8,289 nt of DNA from NCBI GenBank assembly GCA_003566215.1, contig PXEJ01000327.1:1-8289 (forward strand), in the 5' to 3' direction. Each line of letters opens with the position of its first letter. The stretch's first letter is position 1. The notes below the pieces were generated by a model. It had not been told where the DNA came from. It saw only the letters and a list, made by a program, of their open reading frames with translations, and did no database searches. Source of the DNA: Cyanobacteria bacterium T3Sed10_376R1m. GTDB lineage: Bacteria > Cyanobacteriota > Cyanobacteriia > Cyanobacteriales > Cyanobacteriaceae. This document shows, piece after piece, positions 1-6,101 of this stretch. A program made the translations under genes and the position numbers.

Positions 1-713
1 AAATAATCAAGGGGGGCAGTAAATTCTAGTTGTGCCTCTGGGGCTGGACTTTTATCTAAATTTATATTAGTAATTCTACCGATAGGAATGTCTGGGGGAA
101 AAACAGTGCTAATGGTTGAGGTGGTGATAATGTCTCCGATTTGCACATCTGAGACTTTGGCATAAAATTCCATAATTCCAATTTGAGTGGACTGACCTTT
201 AATAAATCCTTGATAACCTGTGCGATTTAGGGTAGATCCCACACGACTATTATAATCACTAATTAATAAAATTCTGCTAGTATTGGGGGAAACTTGGGTA
301 ACTCTACCAACTAAACCACCTACACTGACAACAACGTCATTAATTGCGACACCTTGATTTTTTCCAGCATCTATGGTGAGGATTTGCCACCAAGCATCAG
401 GACTTCTGCCAATTACTCTAGCGCTAACTAATTGACCCGGAGTTTGATTTTGATAGTTGACGATGTTTTTTAATTCTTGATTTTGAGTTTCTAGTTGATT
501 AATTTGATTAATTAATTGTTGAATAGTGCGATCGCCATATAACTGTTCTTTTTGATCGCTGATGTTATAACTAAAGGGAGTAGAAATACCATACAAAATT
601 TCTGTAATTAACGTTCCTTGAGTTTGATAAATCATAAGGGCGATCGCACTTGCCACCACACCCCAGATTAACTGACTACTATTTCTATGCCACCAACGTC
701 GAATAATTTTCAC
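1..713 (-). CDS. mreC: MreC, rod-shape-determining protein (3' end cut by window edge)
   Basis: MreC is a bitopic periplasmic scaffold of the elongasome. It links cytoplasmic MreB filaments to MreD, RodA and PBP2 during side-wall peptidoglycan synthesis. The reading frame runs from a GTG at 713 to the left edge, giving 237 codons with no stop. Visible features in order: a basic, Trp-rich cytoplasmic start (RRWWHR, residues 5-10), one membrane helix (about 14-32), a Gln/Asn-rich coiled coil (about 60-90), then the beta-rich MreC core with the family motif VGGLVGRV (131-138) and PPDIPIGRI (206-214). Cyanobacterial MreC is usually about 250 residues, so only a short tail should be missing. The GTG is chosen because an in-frame stop lies 18 bases upstream and RRWW falls near the N-terminus, as in other cyanobacterial MreC. 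No ribosome binding site is visible. It lies 44 bases downstream of mreB on the same strand, so they are probably cotranscribed, and mreD would be expected beyond the edge. Confidence 0.93.
   Translation of the reverse strand, partial: MKIIRRWWHRNSSQLIWGVVASAIALMIYQTQGTLITEILYGISTPFSYNISDQKEQLYGDRTIQQLINQINQLETQNQELKNIVNYQNQTPGQLVSARVIGRSPDAWWQILTIDAGKNQGVAINDVVVSVGGLVGRVTQVSPNTSRILLISDYNSRVGSTLNRTGYQGFIKGQSTQIGIMEFYAKVSDVQIGDIITTSTISTVFPPDIPIGRITNINLDKSPAPEAQLEFTAPLDY
528..535. repeat. HIP1 octamer (first of seven in the window)
   Basis: GCGATCGC occurs exactly at 528-535, 640-647, 1641-1648, 2110-2117, 2337-2344, 5262-5269 and 7568-7575, all inside coding sequence. This highly iterated palindrome marks many cyanobacterial genomes and is far more frequent here than base composition predicts. 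Confidence 0.9.
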
Positions 714-757
714 GGTATAAACAAAAAACTAGAAGAATTAAAATCAATGGTCAAAAA

Positions 758-1789
758 CTAACCTTTCTTACTCACCCTACCTAAACGCTCAAAATCTTCT
801 AACACTTTACCAGTACCATAAACCACACATTTTAAAGGATTAGGAGCAATATGAGTAATAATACCCGTTTCATTGGTAATTAAACTATCAATACCTTTAA
901 GTAAAGCACCTCCCCCAGCTAACATAATACCCCTATCAATAATATCCCCTGCCAATTCTGGAGGAGTTCGTTCCAAAGTTTTCTTAATGGCCTCCACAAT
1001 AACCCCCACTGGCTCAGAAATAGCGGCTCTTATTTCTTCGGCGGTAATAGTAACAGTTTTTGGCAAACCAGAAACCATATATAAACCCCTAATTTCCATT
1101 TCTTGTTGATCATTCTCTCCCGGATAAGCCGAGCCTATGTCCATTTTAATTTGTTCAGCGGTACGTTCTCCGATAATTAAGTTATAAACTCTTTTAAGAT
1201 GTCGAGTGATAGCCTCAGTAATCTCATCCCCTGCCACCCTAACTGAGTCACTATAAACAATCCCTTGATAGCTTAATACAGCAACCTCTGTGGTGCCTCC
1301 GCCAATATCGACAATCATACTACCGATGGCTTCTGCTACGGGCAAAACAGCACCTAGAGCGGCGGCTATCGGCTCATCAATAAATTCAATATTTTCTAGA
1401 GAGCCAGAACTTTCCATCGCTTCTTCTACAGCCCTTCTTTCGACGGAAGTAATACCGCTAGGAACTCCTATAATTATACGGGAGCGACTAGGGGAACTAT
1501 TTCCCCTAACTTCATTAATAAACTTTCTGAGCATCATTTCCGTAACTTTGATGTCAGTGATAACCCCATCCTTGAGGGGACGAATTGTTTTTACATTCGC
1601 TGGAGTACGCCCTAACATTTTTCTTGCTTCCTCCCCAACTGCGATCGCAACTTGTTTTTCCGTATCGATAGCAATAATAGAAGGTTGATTCAAAACAATA
1701 TCCTTTCCGGGTACATAAATCAAAGTATTTGCCGTACCCAAATCAATGCCCATGTCTTGAGACTCAGAAAAACGATCAAAGAACCCCAT
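758..1789 (-). CDS. mreB: MreB, actin-like cell shape protein
   Basis: MreB is a bacterial actin homologue that forms membrane-bound ATP-dependent filaments guiding wall synthesis. From the ATG at 1789 the protein is 343 residues, normal for the family. Actin-fold motifs are all present: phosphate-1 loop MGIDLGTANTLIYV (about 13-26), connect-1 region DEPIAAALGA (about 138-147), phosphate-2 loop VDIGGGTTEV (about 159-168) and the adenosine motif IMLAGGGALLKG (about 289-300). The frame stays open five codons further to a GTG at 1804, but the ATG start is preferred. It gives MGFFDRF, the usual short amphipathic N-terminus of cyanobacterial MreB, and a GGAG lies nine bases before it; the extension would bury that GGAG in coding sequence. 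mreC follows after 44 bases. No key residue appears missing. The assignment is secure and only the start is slightly uncertain. Confidence 0.97.
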   Translation of the reverse strand: MGFFDRFSESQDMGIDLGTANTLIYVPGKDIVLNQPSIIAIDTEKQVAIAVGEEARKMLGRTPANVKTIRPLKDGVITDIKVTEMMLRKFINEVRGNSSPSRSRIIIGVPSGITSVERRAVEEAMESSGSLENIEFIDEPIAAALGAVLPVAEAIGSMIVDIGGGTTEVAVLSYQGIVYSDSVRVAGDEITEAITRHLKRVYNLIIGERTAEQIKMDIGSAYPGENDQQEMEIRGLYMVSGLPKTVTITAEEIRAAISEPVGVIVEAIKKTLERTPPELAGDIIDRGIMLAGGGALLKGIDSLITNETGIITHIAPNPLKCVVYGTGKVLEDFERLGRVSKKG

Positions 1790-1798
1790 TTGATTAAA

Positions 1799-1802
1799 CT
1801 CC
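1799..1802 (-). promoter_or_regulatory. Ribosome binding site of mreB (decides the start)
   Basis: On the minus strand GGAG is followed by nine bases and then the ATG at 1789. It is one of the few good Shine-Dalgarno matches in the window and argues for the ATG over the in-frame GTG at 1804. Confidence 0.55.
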
Positions 1803-1825
1803 ACAATTTTAACAATTCAGAGAAT

Positions 1826-1855
1826 ATCTTAATCTAATTTATTGCTTTTTGTTAA
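1826..1855 (-). promoter_or_regulatory. Candidate sigma-70-type promoter of mreBC
   Basis: On the minus strand TTAACA (1850-1855) and TAAGAT (1826-1831) are separated by 18 bases, and the -10 lies 36 bases before the mreB ATG. The spacing and place fit a housekeeping promoter, but the region is AT-rich and such matches arise by chance. The rest of the 1805-2012 gap holds no coding sequence that I can support. Confidence 0.35.
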
Positions 1856-2012
1856 CTTTACTTGGCAAATTGACGTTTTTACCACATTTTCGCACTCTCG
1901 AAAGTTGTCAAAGATTGAGAAAATACAAGCTGAAGAAACTATCTAGCTAGGTTACATCGAAAAACCTTGTGTTATTCCAAATCAGTGGAAATGTTGAAAT
2001 AATCTGTAAAAA

Positions 2013-3113
2013 CTAAGTAGCTAAGGGTAAAGAAAAGCTGAATTTTGACCCTTGATTTAACTCACTTTCTACCTCAATAGTTCCCCCTTGTAATTCTACC
2101 AGTTTAAGGGCGATCGCAAGTCCCACTCCACTACCCCCAGAATAACTACTCCTCGACCTATCAGCCCGCCAAAAACGTTCAAATACATGGTCTAAATCTT
2201 CGGGGGAAATACCAACCCCTGTATCTTCTATTCTTATCCATAGATATTTACCCTTAACGCTGGTAGTTATTTCAATCCATCCTGTTTGGGTATAACGAAT
2301 GGCATTACCTAATAAATTTACTAAAATTTGATAAGTGCGATCGCCATCTGCCATCACAGAAGGCAAACCAGAACTACAACTAAACTTGAGAATAGGCCCA
2401 TCATCCAATAATTGATCCCTAAACCTTGCCACCAAAGACTGCAACAAAGGTAAAATATCCATAGGCTTAATATCCATAGAAAGATAACCAGCCTCTGCCT
2501 TAGATAACTCATGTAAATCCCTAGTAAGATTCTCTAAGCGTCTAGTTTCTCGAACCAAACTAGCATACAACTGAGGAGAAGACTCTATCTCCCCCGAAGC
2601 CAACTCCTCAAGGTAACCTCGTACAACTGTCAAAGGAGTGCGCAACTCATGGGTTAAATCTCCCACCAAATCCCTTCTTCTTCTCTCCACATCCTCCAAA
2701 CTACTAGCCATGCGATTAAAACTGACACTTAGCTGATTTAACTCAGGAATTTCACTCTCAGGCATCCTCTCTCCCCAATTACCAGCCCCAAAATTTTGAG
2801 TAATATCTTTCATTTGTTTCAAAGGTTTCATAATCCGAAGACTCAGATAATAACTTAAGCCTCCTGCGGTAATTCCACCCACAATCAATGACCAAGTAGC
2901 ACTTCTATCCCATGCAGTTTGAAAACCATCAATGAGATAAGTTTTAGCAGACCTTACCGTAATAAATCCTTTTTGTTCTAACTGCTCTAAACGTAATACA
3001 AAAAATTGAGGGGAAGAAAATTTAGCAATAACAACAAAGGTACTTAAACCGACTATCATTACCGCCAAATGAGAGAAAAATAGTCTTGTGCCTAAAGTAA
3101 TTTTCTTCTTCAT
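2013..3113 (-). CDS. HAMP-domain sensor histidine kinase
   Basis: This is a membrane-bound two-component sensor that would autophosphorylate on a histidine and pass the phosphate to an unidentified response regulator. In its 366 residues I see: TM1 (about 10-30), a short external loop of about 40 residues (31-72), TM2 (about 73-93), HAMP (about 92-146), the HisKA H-box DLTHELRTPLT with phospho-acceptor His155, and the N-box LVNLLGNAIRYT (265-276). These are followed by G1 DTGVGIS (297-303), the F-box FERFW (311-315) and G2 GGSGVGLA (326-333). All catalytic boxes are intact, so an active kinase is expected. The layout resembles BaeS/PhoR-like kinases. There is no PAS, GAF or receiver domain, so it is not the NblS/Hik33 type. 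It starts 33 bases after the TPM-protein gene and is probably cotranscribed with it. No response regulator lies in the window. The ATG start leaves a short basic N-terminus (MKKK) ahead of TM1, as expected. Confidence 0.93.
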   Translation of the reverse strand: MKKKITLGTRLFFSHLAVMIVGLSTFVVIAKFSSPQFFVLRLEQLEQKGFITVRSAKTYLIDGFQTAWDRSATWSLIVGGITAGGLSYYLSLRIMKPLKQMKDITQNFGAGNWGERMPESEIPELNQLSVSFNRMASSLEDVERRRRDLVGDLTHELRTPLTVVRGYLEELASGEIESSPQLYASLVRETRRLENLTRDLHELSKAEAGYLSMDIKPMDILPLLQSLVARFRDQLLDDGPILKFSCSSGLPSVMADGDRTYQILVNLLGNAIRYTQTGWIEITTSVKGKYLWIRIEDTGVGISPEDLDHVFERFWRADRSRSSYSGGSGVGLAIALKLVELQGGTIEVESELNQGSKFSFSLPLAT

Positions 3114-3146
3114 TAAAACTTTTGATTAGAAAATAAAATTCAGAAC

Positions 3147-3956
3147 CTAAGTTTCCTCGGAGGGAGATTCTTGATTCAGCAGGGGAGAAAAATAAGCGAC
3201 TAAAGCACCTAAAACAAAACCAATAACATTACGAAAAATAGGTAACCAATCGCTAGTGCGAGTAAGTACAGGGCCCATACCAAAGGCAATAAACAAAATT
3301 CCCCACAAAGGAGAAATAATTAACACCCACTGCCAAGCAAATACCTGCCCCGGTTTACGAGGTAAAGCCGCTAAACCAAAAATAATACCACCAACCACAG
3401 AGGTAATCAGAGTTAAAATCCATTGTTCTTGTGGCAATCCCGGCACAACTAAACAACCCCCTTTTGCTAAACAAGATTTCACGGTTTCCATGGCCGTCAC
3501 GATAGAGTTATTTTCTCCATTTTCCCTAACATAATACATATTACCAAAACGAGTTTGTAACTCAATCCAAAAAGTACGAGGCAATAAAGGGTAAACATCA
3601 TCCCCCACACTAAAAGCAAGTATATTTCCCCCCTTACCATCTGCTACTAATAGAATACTACGATCATCTAAATCCCAAAATTTAATAACCGCCCGTCCGG
3701 GAGATTTCTCATATTGTGTTAAAACTCTTAACTTCCAGCCTGTTTCTTGCTCAAATGTTTCAAATTCTCTGATTAAAGATTCTTCTTGTAATTCAGGTAA
3801 GTAATTAGCTAAATCTAACACAGGAGTTACTTCATCTGGTAATAGTTCGGGGTTGTTTACTGCTTGGGCTGGGGATGGGTTCAATAAACCCATGGTGAGG
3901 GTTAATAAACAAACTATTAAAGAAACTACTATTTTTGTTAAGAGACGATTTTGCAT
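3147..3956 (-). CDS. Secreted TPM-domain protein with C-terminal membrane helices
   Basis: The 269 residues begin with a signal peptide (basic start, hydrophobic 9-24, likely cleavage after AQA at 30-32). A TPM domain (formerly DUF477, about 33-170) and three hydrophobic helices (about 181-198, 210-231, 241-260) follow. The domain should face the periplasm or thylakoid lumen. From memory, the stretch from NNPELLP (34-40) through KFWDLDD and VADGKGGNILAF to the Cys162/Cys168 pair resembles the plant thylakoid lumen 15 kDa protein (At5g52970 family) more than TLP18.3/Psb32. That closeness is recall, not a search. Psb32 relatives act in photosystem II repair, but the role of this branch is unclear to me. 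The two cysteines (C-x5-C) could form a lumenal disulfide. The downstream kinase gene, 33 bases away, suggests shared expression and perhaps a signalling partnership. No ribosome binding site is evident before the ATG. Confidence 0.85.
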   Translation of the reverse strand: MQNRLLTKIVVSLIVCLLTLTMGLLNPSPAQAVNNPELLPDEVTPVLDLANYLPELQEESLIREFETFEQETGWKLRVLTQYEKSPGRAVIKFWDLDDRSILLVADGKGGNILAFSVGDDVYPLLPRTFWIELQTRFGNMYYVRENGENNSIVTAMETVKSCLAKGGCLVVPGLPQEQWILTLITSVVGGIIFGLAALPRKPGQVFAWQWVLIISPLWGILFIAFGMGPVLTRTSDWLPIFRNVIGFVLGALVAYFSPLLNQESPSEET

Positions 3957-3979
3957 AGTGGTTAAGGAAATATTAATTT

Positions 3980-4009
3980 TTTATAAGGTTTTTTTAAGAT
4001 TCTTTACAA
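3980..4009 (-). promoter_or_regulatory. Candidate promoter of the TPM-kinase operon
   Basis: On the minus strand TTGTAA (4004-4009) and TATAAA (3980-3985) are 18 bases apart, with the -10 about 24 bases before the ATG at 3956. It is the best sigma-70-like pair in the gap. A cluster of TTAA repeats lies just upstream (4012-4045). Confidence 0.4.
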
Positions 4010-4038
4010 ATGTTAATCTTAATTTTAACTTACTTTAG

Positions 4039-4152
4039 TTAATCTGAAGTTTTGAACCAAAAAGTTCCTATGGCAAGAGGGCGTTGCTGAATGTTAGTTT
4101 TTTCTTGAGGGGAGTTTAGGTTATATTTAATGTCGATTAGACCATTGGCCAT
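4039..4152 (-). CDS. Possible 37-residue ORF overlapping the nrtS-like 3' end
   Basis: A frame offset from the NrtS-like gene starts at ATG 4152, overlaps its last 26 bases and runs to TAA at 4039. The peptide begins MANGLIDIKY and ends IGTFWFKTSD. It has no membrane helix, no recognised motif and no clear ribosome binding site. Upstream, the frame is closed by a TAG four codons before the ATG. It could be a small translationally coupled gene, the remnant of something larger, or chance. I do not recognise it and lean towards chance. Confidence 0.15.
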   Translation of the reverse strand: MANGLIDIKYNLNSPQEKTNIQQRPLAIGTFWFKTSD

Positions 4153-4351
4153 GAATGTTAACTAAGTACGGTACTATGTAGCTTGATATTCCGCTAAACC
4201 ATCTCTGGGTAGTCATTTCTCCCCCTACTAAAGCGGCTCCGTGATTAATAAAAAAAATTGCTGTCCCAACAAATAAAGCAACTTTTATTCCCTTGTTGAC
4301 GTATTTGGGATTTAATAGGTATTGCAAATAACTGGTGAAACTATTATTCAT
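4127..4351 (-). CDS. nrtS: NrtS-like small nitrate/nitrite transport membrane protein
   Basis: This is a 74-residue protein with two predicted membrane helices (about 22-42 and 52-66). It carries the signature I associate with the NrtS family: KVALFVGTAIFFINHGAA (23-40), GEMTTQRW (44-51), then IVPYLVNIHGQ (59-69), with a conserved Asn-His-Gly between the helices and Asn-Ile-His-Gly at the end. NrtS proteins are small two-helix membrane proteins reported to transport nitrate and nitrite in some cyanobacteria and other bacteria, in at least one cyanobacterium as a pair of related subunits. Only one copy is seen here. The match is from memory of the motif pattern. No nitrate reductase, nitrite reductase or NtcA-type site (GTA-N8-TAC) was noticed nearby. 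The gene is divergent from thrB with 41 bases between the starts. The ATG at 4351 gives the expected length, and no Shine-Dalgarno is visible. Confidence 0.75.
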   Translation of the reverse strand: MNNSFTSYLQYLLNPKYVNKGIKVALFVGTAIFFINHGAALVGGEMTTQRWFSGISSYIVPYLVNIHGQWSNRH

Positions 4352-4371
4352 TGGTTTTGTATTTTAAAAAA

Positions 4372-4400
4372 ATTTTATGGTTATTTAGGATAATGTCTAA
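4372..4400 (-). promoter_or_regulatory. Candidate promoter of the nrtS-like gene, reaching into thrB
   Basis: On the minus strand TTAGAC (4395-4400) and TAAAAT (4372-4377) are 17 bases apart, with the -10 about 20 bases before the nrtS ATG. The -35 element overlaps the first codons of thrB. Sequence match only. Confidence 0.35.
4387..4390 (+). promoter_or_regulatory. Weak ribosome binding site of thrB
   Basis: AGGA lies only two bases before the ATG at 4393. This is closer than usual, so its contribution is doubtful, but no upstream in-frame start has anything better. Confidence 0.2.
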
Positions 4401-5310
4401 AAGTAATTCTATATCAGTTAAAGTACCAGCAACCACTGCCAATATAGGACCTGGTTTCGACTGTTTAGGGGCGGCGGTGAGTCTTTATAATGAGTTTGAA
4501 TTTTCTTTAACTCAGGAGAAAACTTCTTTTACTGTTTCGGGTATTGAAGGCGAAAAAATTAGTTTAACAGAAGATAATTTATTGTATCAATCTTTTTTAA
4601 AGTTCTATGCGCAGACTGGGCAAGAAATTCCCTCGGTGAAAATTAATATTAAGGTAGGTGTACCTTTGGCTAGAGGTTTAGGAAGTTCGGCTACTGCCAT
4701 TGTGGGGGGATTATTAGGGGCGAACTATTTTGCACCACAACCATTGTCAAATCGAGAATTAATGAATTTAGCTATCGCCATTGAGGGGCATCCTGACAAT
4801 GTGATTCCTGCTTTTATGGGTAATTGTATTTTGTCTGTGGGGGAAGGGGAAAATTGGAATTTTGTCCCCGTTAATTGTAACCCTGATATTGCTTTTGTCT
4901 TGGCTATTCCTGATTTTGAACTTTCTACGGAGGAAGCGAGGGCTGTTTTACCTGCTAGTCTTAGTTATGGTGATGCGGTTTTTAATATTGCTCGTTTGGG
5001 GTTATTGATTCGGGCTTTAGATACTGGTAATGGGCATTGGTTATGGCAAGCTTTGGATGATAAGTTACATCAACCCTATCGTAGTGGTTTAATTAAGGGT
5101 TATGAAGAAGTAAAACAGGCTGTTTTAAGGTCTGGTGGTTATGGTATGGTGATTAGTGGGGCAGGTCCTACTTTGTTGGCTTTATGTTCTCAAAGTGATT
5201 CCGTAGAAGTGTCTGAGGCAATGAAATGTGCATGGCAAAATGTTGGTATTATACCTATGGTGCGATCGCTTTTTCTCGATAGAGAAGGAGCAAAAATAAG
5301 TGAAAATTGA
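4393..5310 (+). CDS. thrB: Homoserine kinase
   Basis: ThrB phosphorylates L-homoserine with ATP to O-phospho-L-homoserine, the branch-point step towards threonine in the cytoplasm. From the ATG at 4393 the protein is 305 residues, standard for bacterial ThrB. GHMP-kinase motifs are complete: substrate motif VPATTANIGPGFDCLG (11-26), the ATP phosphate loop PLARGLGSSATA (91-102), EGHPDN (131-136) and motif 3 SGAGPTLLAL (255-264). The frame is open 14 codons further upstream to a TTG at 4351. That extension would overlap the divergent gene's start codon and is hydrophobic and unlike the family; MSKSNSISVKVPATTANIGPG is the normal N-terminus. A thioesterase gene follows after 35 bases on the same strand and is probably cotranscribed, though no metabolic link is obvious. 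A HIP1 octamer lies in the 3' part at 5262-5269. Confidence 0.97.
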   Translation: MSKSNSISVKVPATTANIGPGFDCLGAAVSLYNEFEFSLTQEKTSFTVSGIEGEKISLTEDNLLYQSFLKFYAQTGQEIPSVKINIKVGVPLARGLGSSATAIVGGLLGANYFAPQPLSNRELMNLAIAIEGHPDNVIPAFMGNCILSVGEGENWNFVPVNCNPDIAFVLAIPDFELSTEEARAVLPASLSYGDAVFNIARLGLLIRALDTGNGHWLWQALDDKLHQPYRSGLIKGYEEVKQAVLRSGGYGMVISGAGPTLLALCSQSDSVEVSEAMKCAWQNVGIIPMVRSLFLDREGAKISEN

Positions 5311-5345
5311 TCATAAAAATAAATTTACATTCTAAATTTTAAAAT

Positions 5346-5831
5346 ATGACAACCACAGAAAATAATCCCCAATTACCACCTACCACCGATATTGAAGTTG
5401 ACCATAGTTTGAGGGCAACCACAGAAAAATGGTACGAGTATCCCATTAAAGTCTATCCTCATCACACGGACTATGGTGGAGTTGTTTGGCATGGAAATTA
5501 TCTTAGATGGATGGAAGAGGCAAGAATCGAATATATACGCAGTATTGGCATTGAATATGCCGATTTAGTCGAAGCTGGTTGCGATTTGCCAGTCATTGAG
5601 CTTAATTTACGTTATCATCAATCCCTTACCATGGGGGAAAAGGCGATCGTTAAAACCCGTATGAATGAGATTGAGGGAGTTAGAATCCATTGGGATTATG
5701 AAATAGTCTCTTTTTCCTCTCAGACTCTCTACCTTAGTGGTAGAGTAACTTTAGTGGGCATTGACCGAGAAAAAGGTAAAATAATGCGGAAACTTCCTCC
5801 CGTACTACAAAAAGCCTTAGTCAAGTTATAA
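5346..5831 (+). CDS. Hotdog-fold acyl-CoA thioesterase (YbgC/4HBT family)
   Basis: This is a 161-residue single-domain hotdog protein that should hydrolyse an acyl- or aroyl-CoA thioester. The family's N-terminal active-site pattern is clear at about residues 39-60: HHTDYGGVVWHGNYLRWMEE, with Asp42 in the place of the catalytic aspartate of 4-hydroxybenzoyl-CoA thioesterase. The long helix follows (about 52-66). The remaining beta-strands are recognisable at LPVIELNLRYHQSL (81-94), KAIVKTRM (99-106) and GRVTLVGID (132-140). The first 28 residues are a polar, Thr/Pro-rich extension ahead of the domain, longer than usual, and no better internal ATG exists. The substrate is unknown. In cyanobacteria relatives include DHNA-CoA thioesterase of phylloquinone synthesis, but this protein does not closely resemble the one I remember (Slr0204), so I do not assign that role. 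It follows thrB by 35 bases and ends just before a strong hairpin. Confidence 0.88.
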   Translation: MTTTENNPQLPPTTDIEVDHSLRATTEKWYEYPIKVYPHHTDYGGVVWHGNYLRWMEEARIEYIRSIGIEYADLVEAGCDLPVIELNLRYHQSLTMGEKAIVKTRMNEIEGVRIHWDYEIVSFSSQTLYLSGRVTLVGIDREKGKIMRKLPPVLQKALVKL

Positions 5832-5854
5832 AGAATTTAATTATTTGCTTATCT

Positions 5855-5873
5855 GGGTGCAAGATTTGCACCC
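5855..5873. terminator. Hairpin between convergent genes, likely bidirectional terminator
   Basis: GGGTGCAA-GAT-TTGCACCC forms a perfect eight-base-pair stem, starting 24 bases after the thioesterase stop and ending 14 bases before the stop of the minus-strand small ORF. No strong T run follows on either strand, so termination is inferred from the stem and its position between convergent genes. Confidence 0.55.
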
Positions 5874-5887
5874 TTGCTAGTTATCCA

Positions 5888-5983
5888 TTAACCTCCCTTC
5901 GCAAAGGCTGCCATAACTATAATAGATAAAGAAAGCCCTGGGACTAATAAAACAATTAGCATTAAAAATTGATCACCTGTCAT
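5888..5983 (-). CDS. 31-residue single-helix membrane peptide
   Basis: A complete small frame from ATG 5983 to TAA 5888 encodes 31 residues: a short polar start (MTGDQ), a hydrophobic helix of about 22 residues (6-27, including LMLIVLLVPGLSLS) and a KGG end. This is the size and shape of the many single-helix subunits of cyanobacterial photosystems, cytochrome b6f and NDH-1. I compared it from memory with PsbM, PsbX, PsbY, PsbT, Psb30, PsaI, PsaM, PetG, PetL, PetM and PetN, and it matches none convincingly. Support for coding: a clean membrane profile, a start placed right before the helix, a stop right after a charged tail, and a terminator-like hairpin 14 bases downstream. There is no Shine-Dalgarno. 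It converges on the thioesterase gene and is divergent from the GrpE-like gene. The function is unknown; association with a thylakoid complex is only a guess. Confidence 0.6.
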   Translation of the reverse strand: MTGDQFLMLIVLLVPGLSLSIIVMAAFAKGG

Positions 5984-6101
5984 AATATTTATGGTTCAAA
6001 ATTATTTACAATCAACCATAATTGTAGAAGAATATCCTCAAAAAAACTTAAAACACAGTTTAAGAAATTAAGTTTACACCCAGTATTTTAATTCCAAATT
6101 T

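Noticed and set aside
873..1109. Plus-strand open frames inside mreB (also 1290-1688 and 1652-1837)
   Set aside because: They are antisense shadows of a strongly conserved gene and show no recognisable protein features of their own.
1943..1950. CTAGCTAG palindrome upstream of mreB
   Set aside because: It is a single eight-base palindrome with no second copy or context; chance is likely.
1975..1990. TTCCA-AATCAG-TGGAA hairpin after the kinase gene as a terminator
   Set aside because: The stem is only five base pairs with no T run, which is too weak to claim.
3256..3534. Plus-strand open frame inside the TPM gene, and another at 3853-4038
   Set aside because: They are antisense to a well-supported coding sequence, with compositions typical of a shadow frame.
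4351..4392. Upstream extension of thrB from a TTG start
   Set aside because: It would add 14 hydrophobic residues not seen in ThrB and collide with the divergent start codon. The ATG at 4393 gives the family N-terminus.
5321..5339. AAATTTA-CATTC-TAAATTT inverted repeat between thrB and the thioesterase gene
   Set aside because: The stem is all A/T, as expected by chance in this composition, and there is no sign that it separates the two genes.
5346..5831. Assigning the thioesterase to DHNA-CoA hydrolysis (phylloquinone pathway)
   Set aside because: Only the fold and active-site pattern are visible. It does not resemble the cyanobacterial DHNA-CoA enzyme I remember, and no men genes are nearby.
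6047..6064. CTTAAA-ACACAG-TTTAAG inverted repeat before the GrpE-like gene
   Set aside because: It is short and AT-only, with no known matching operator.
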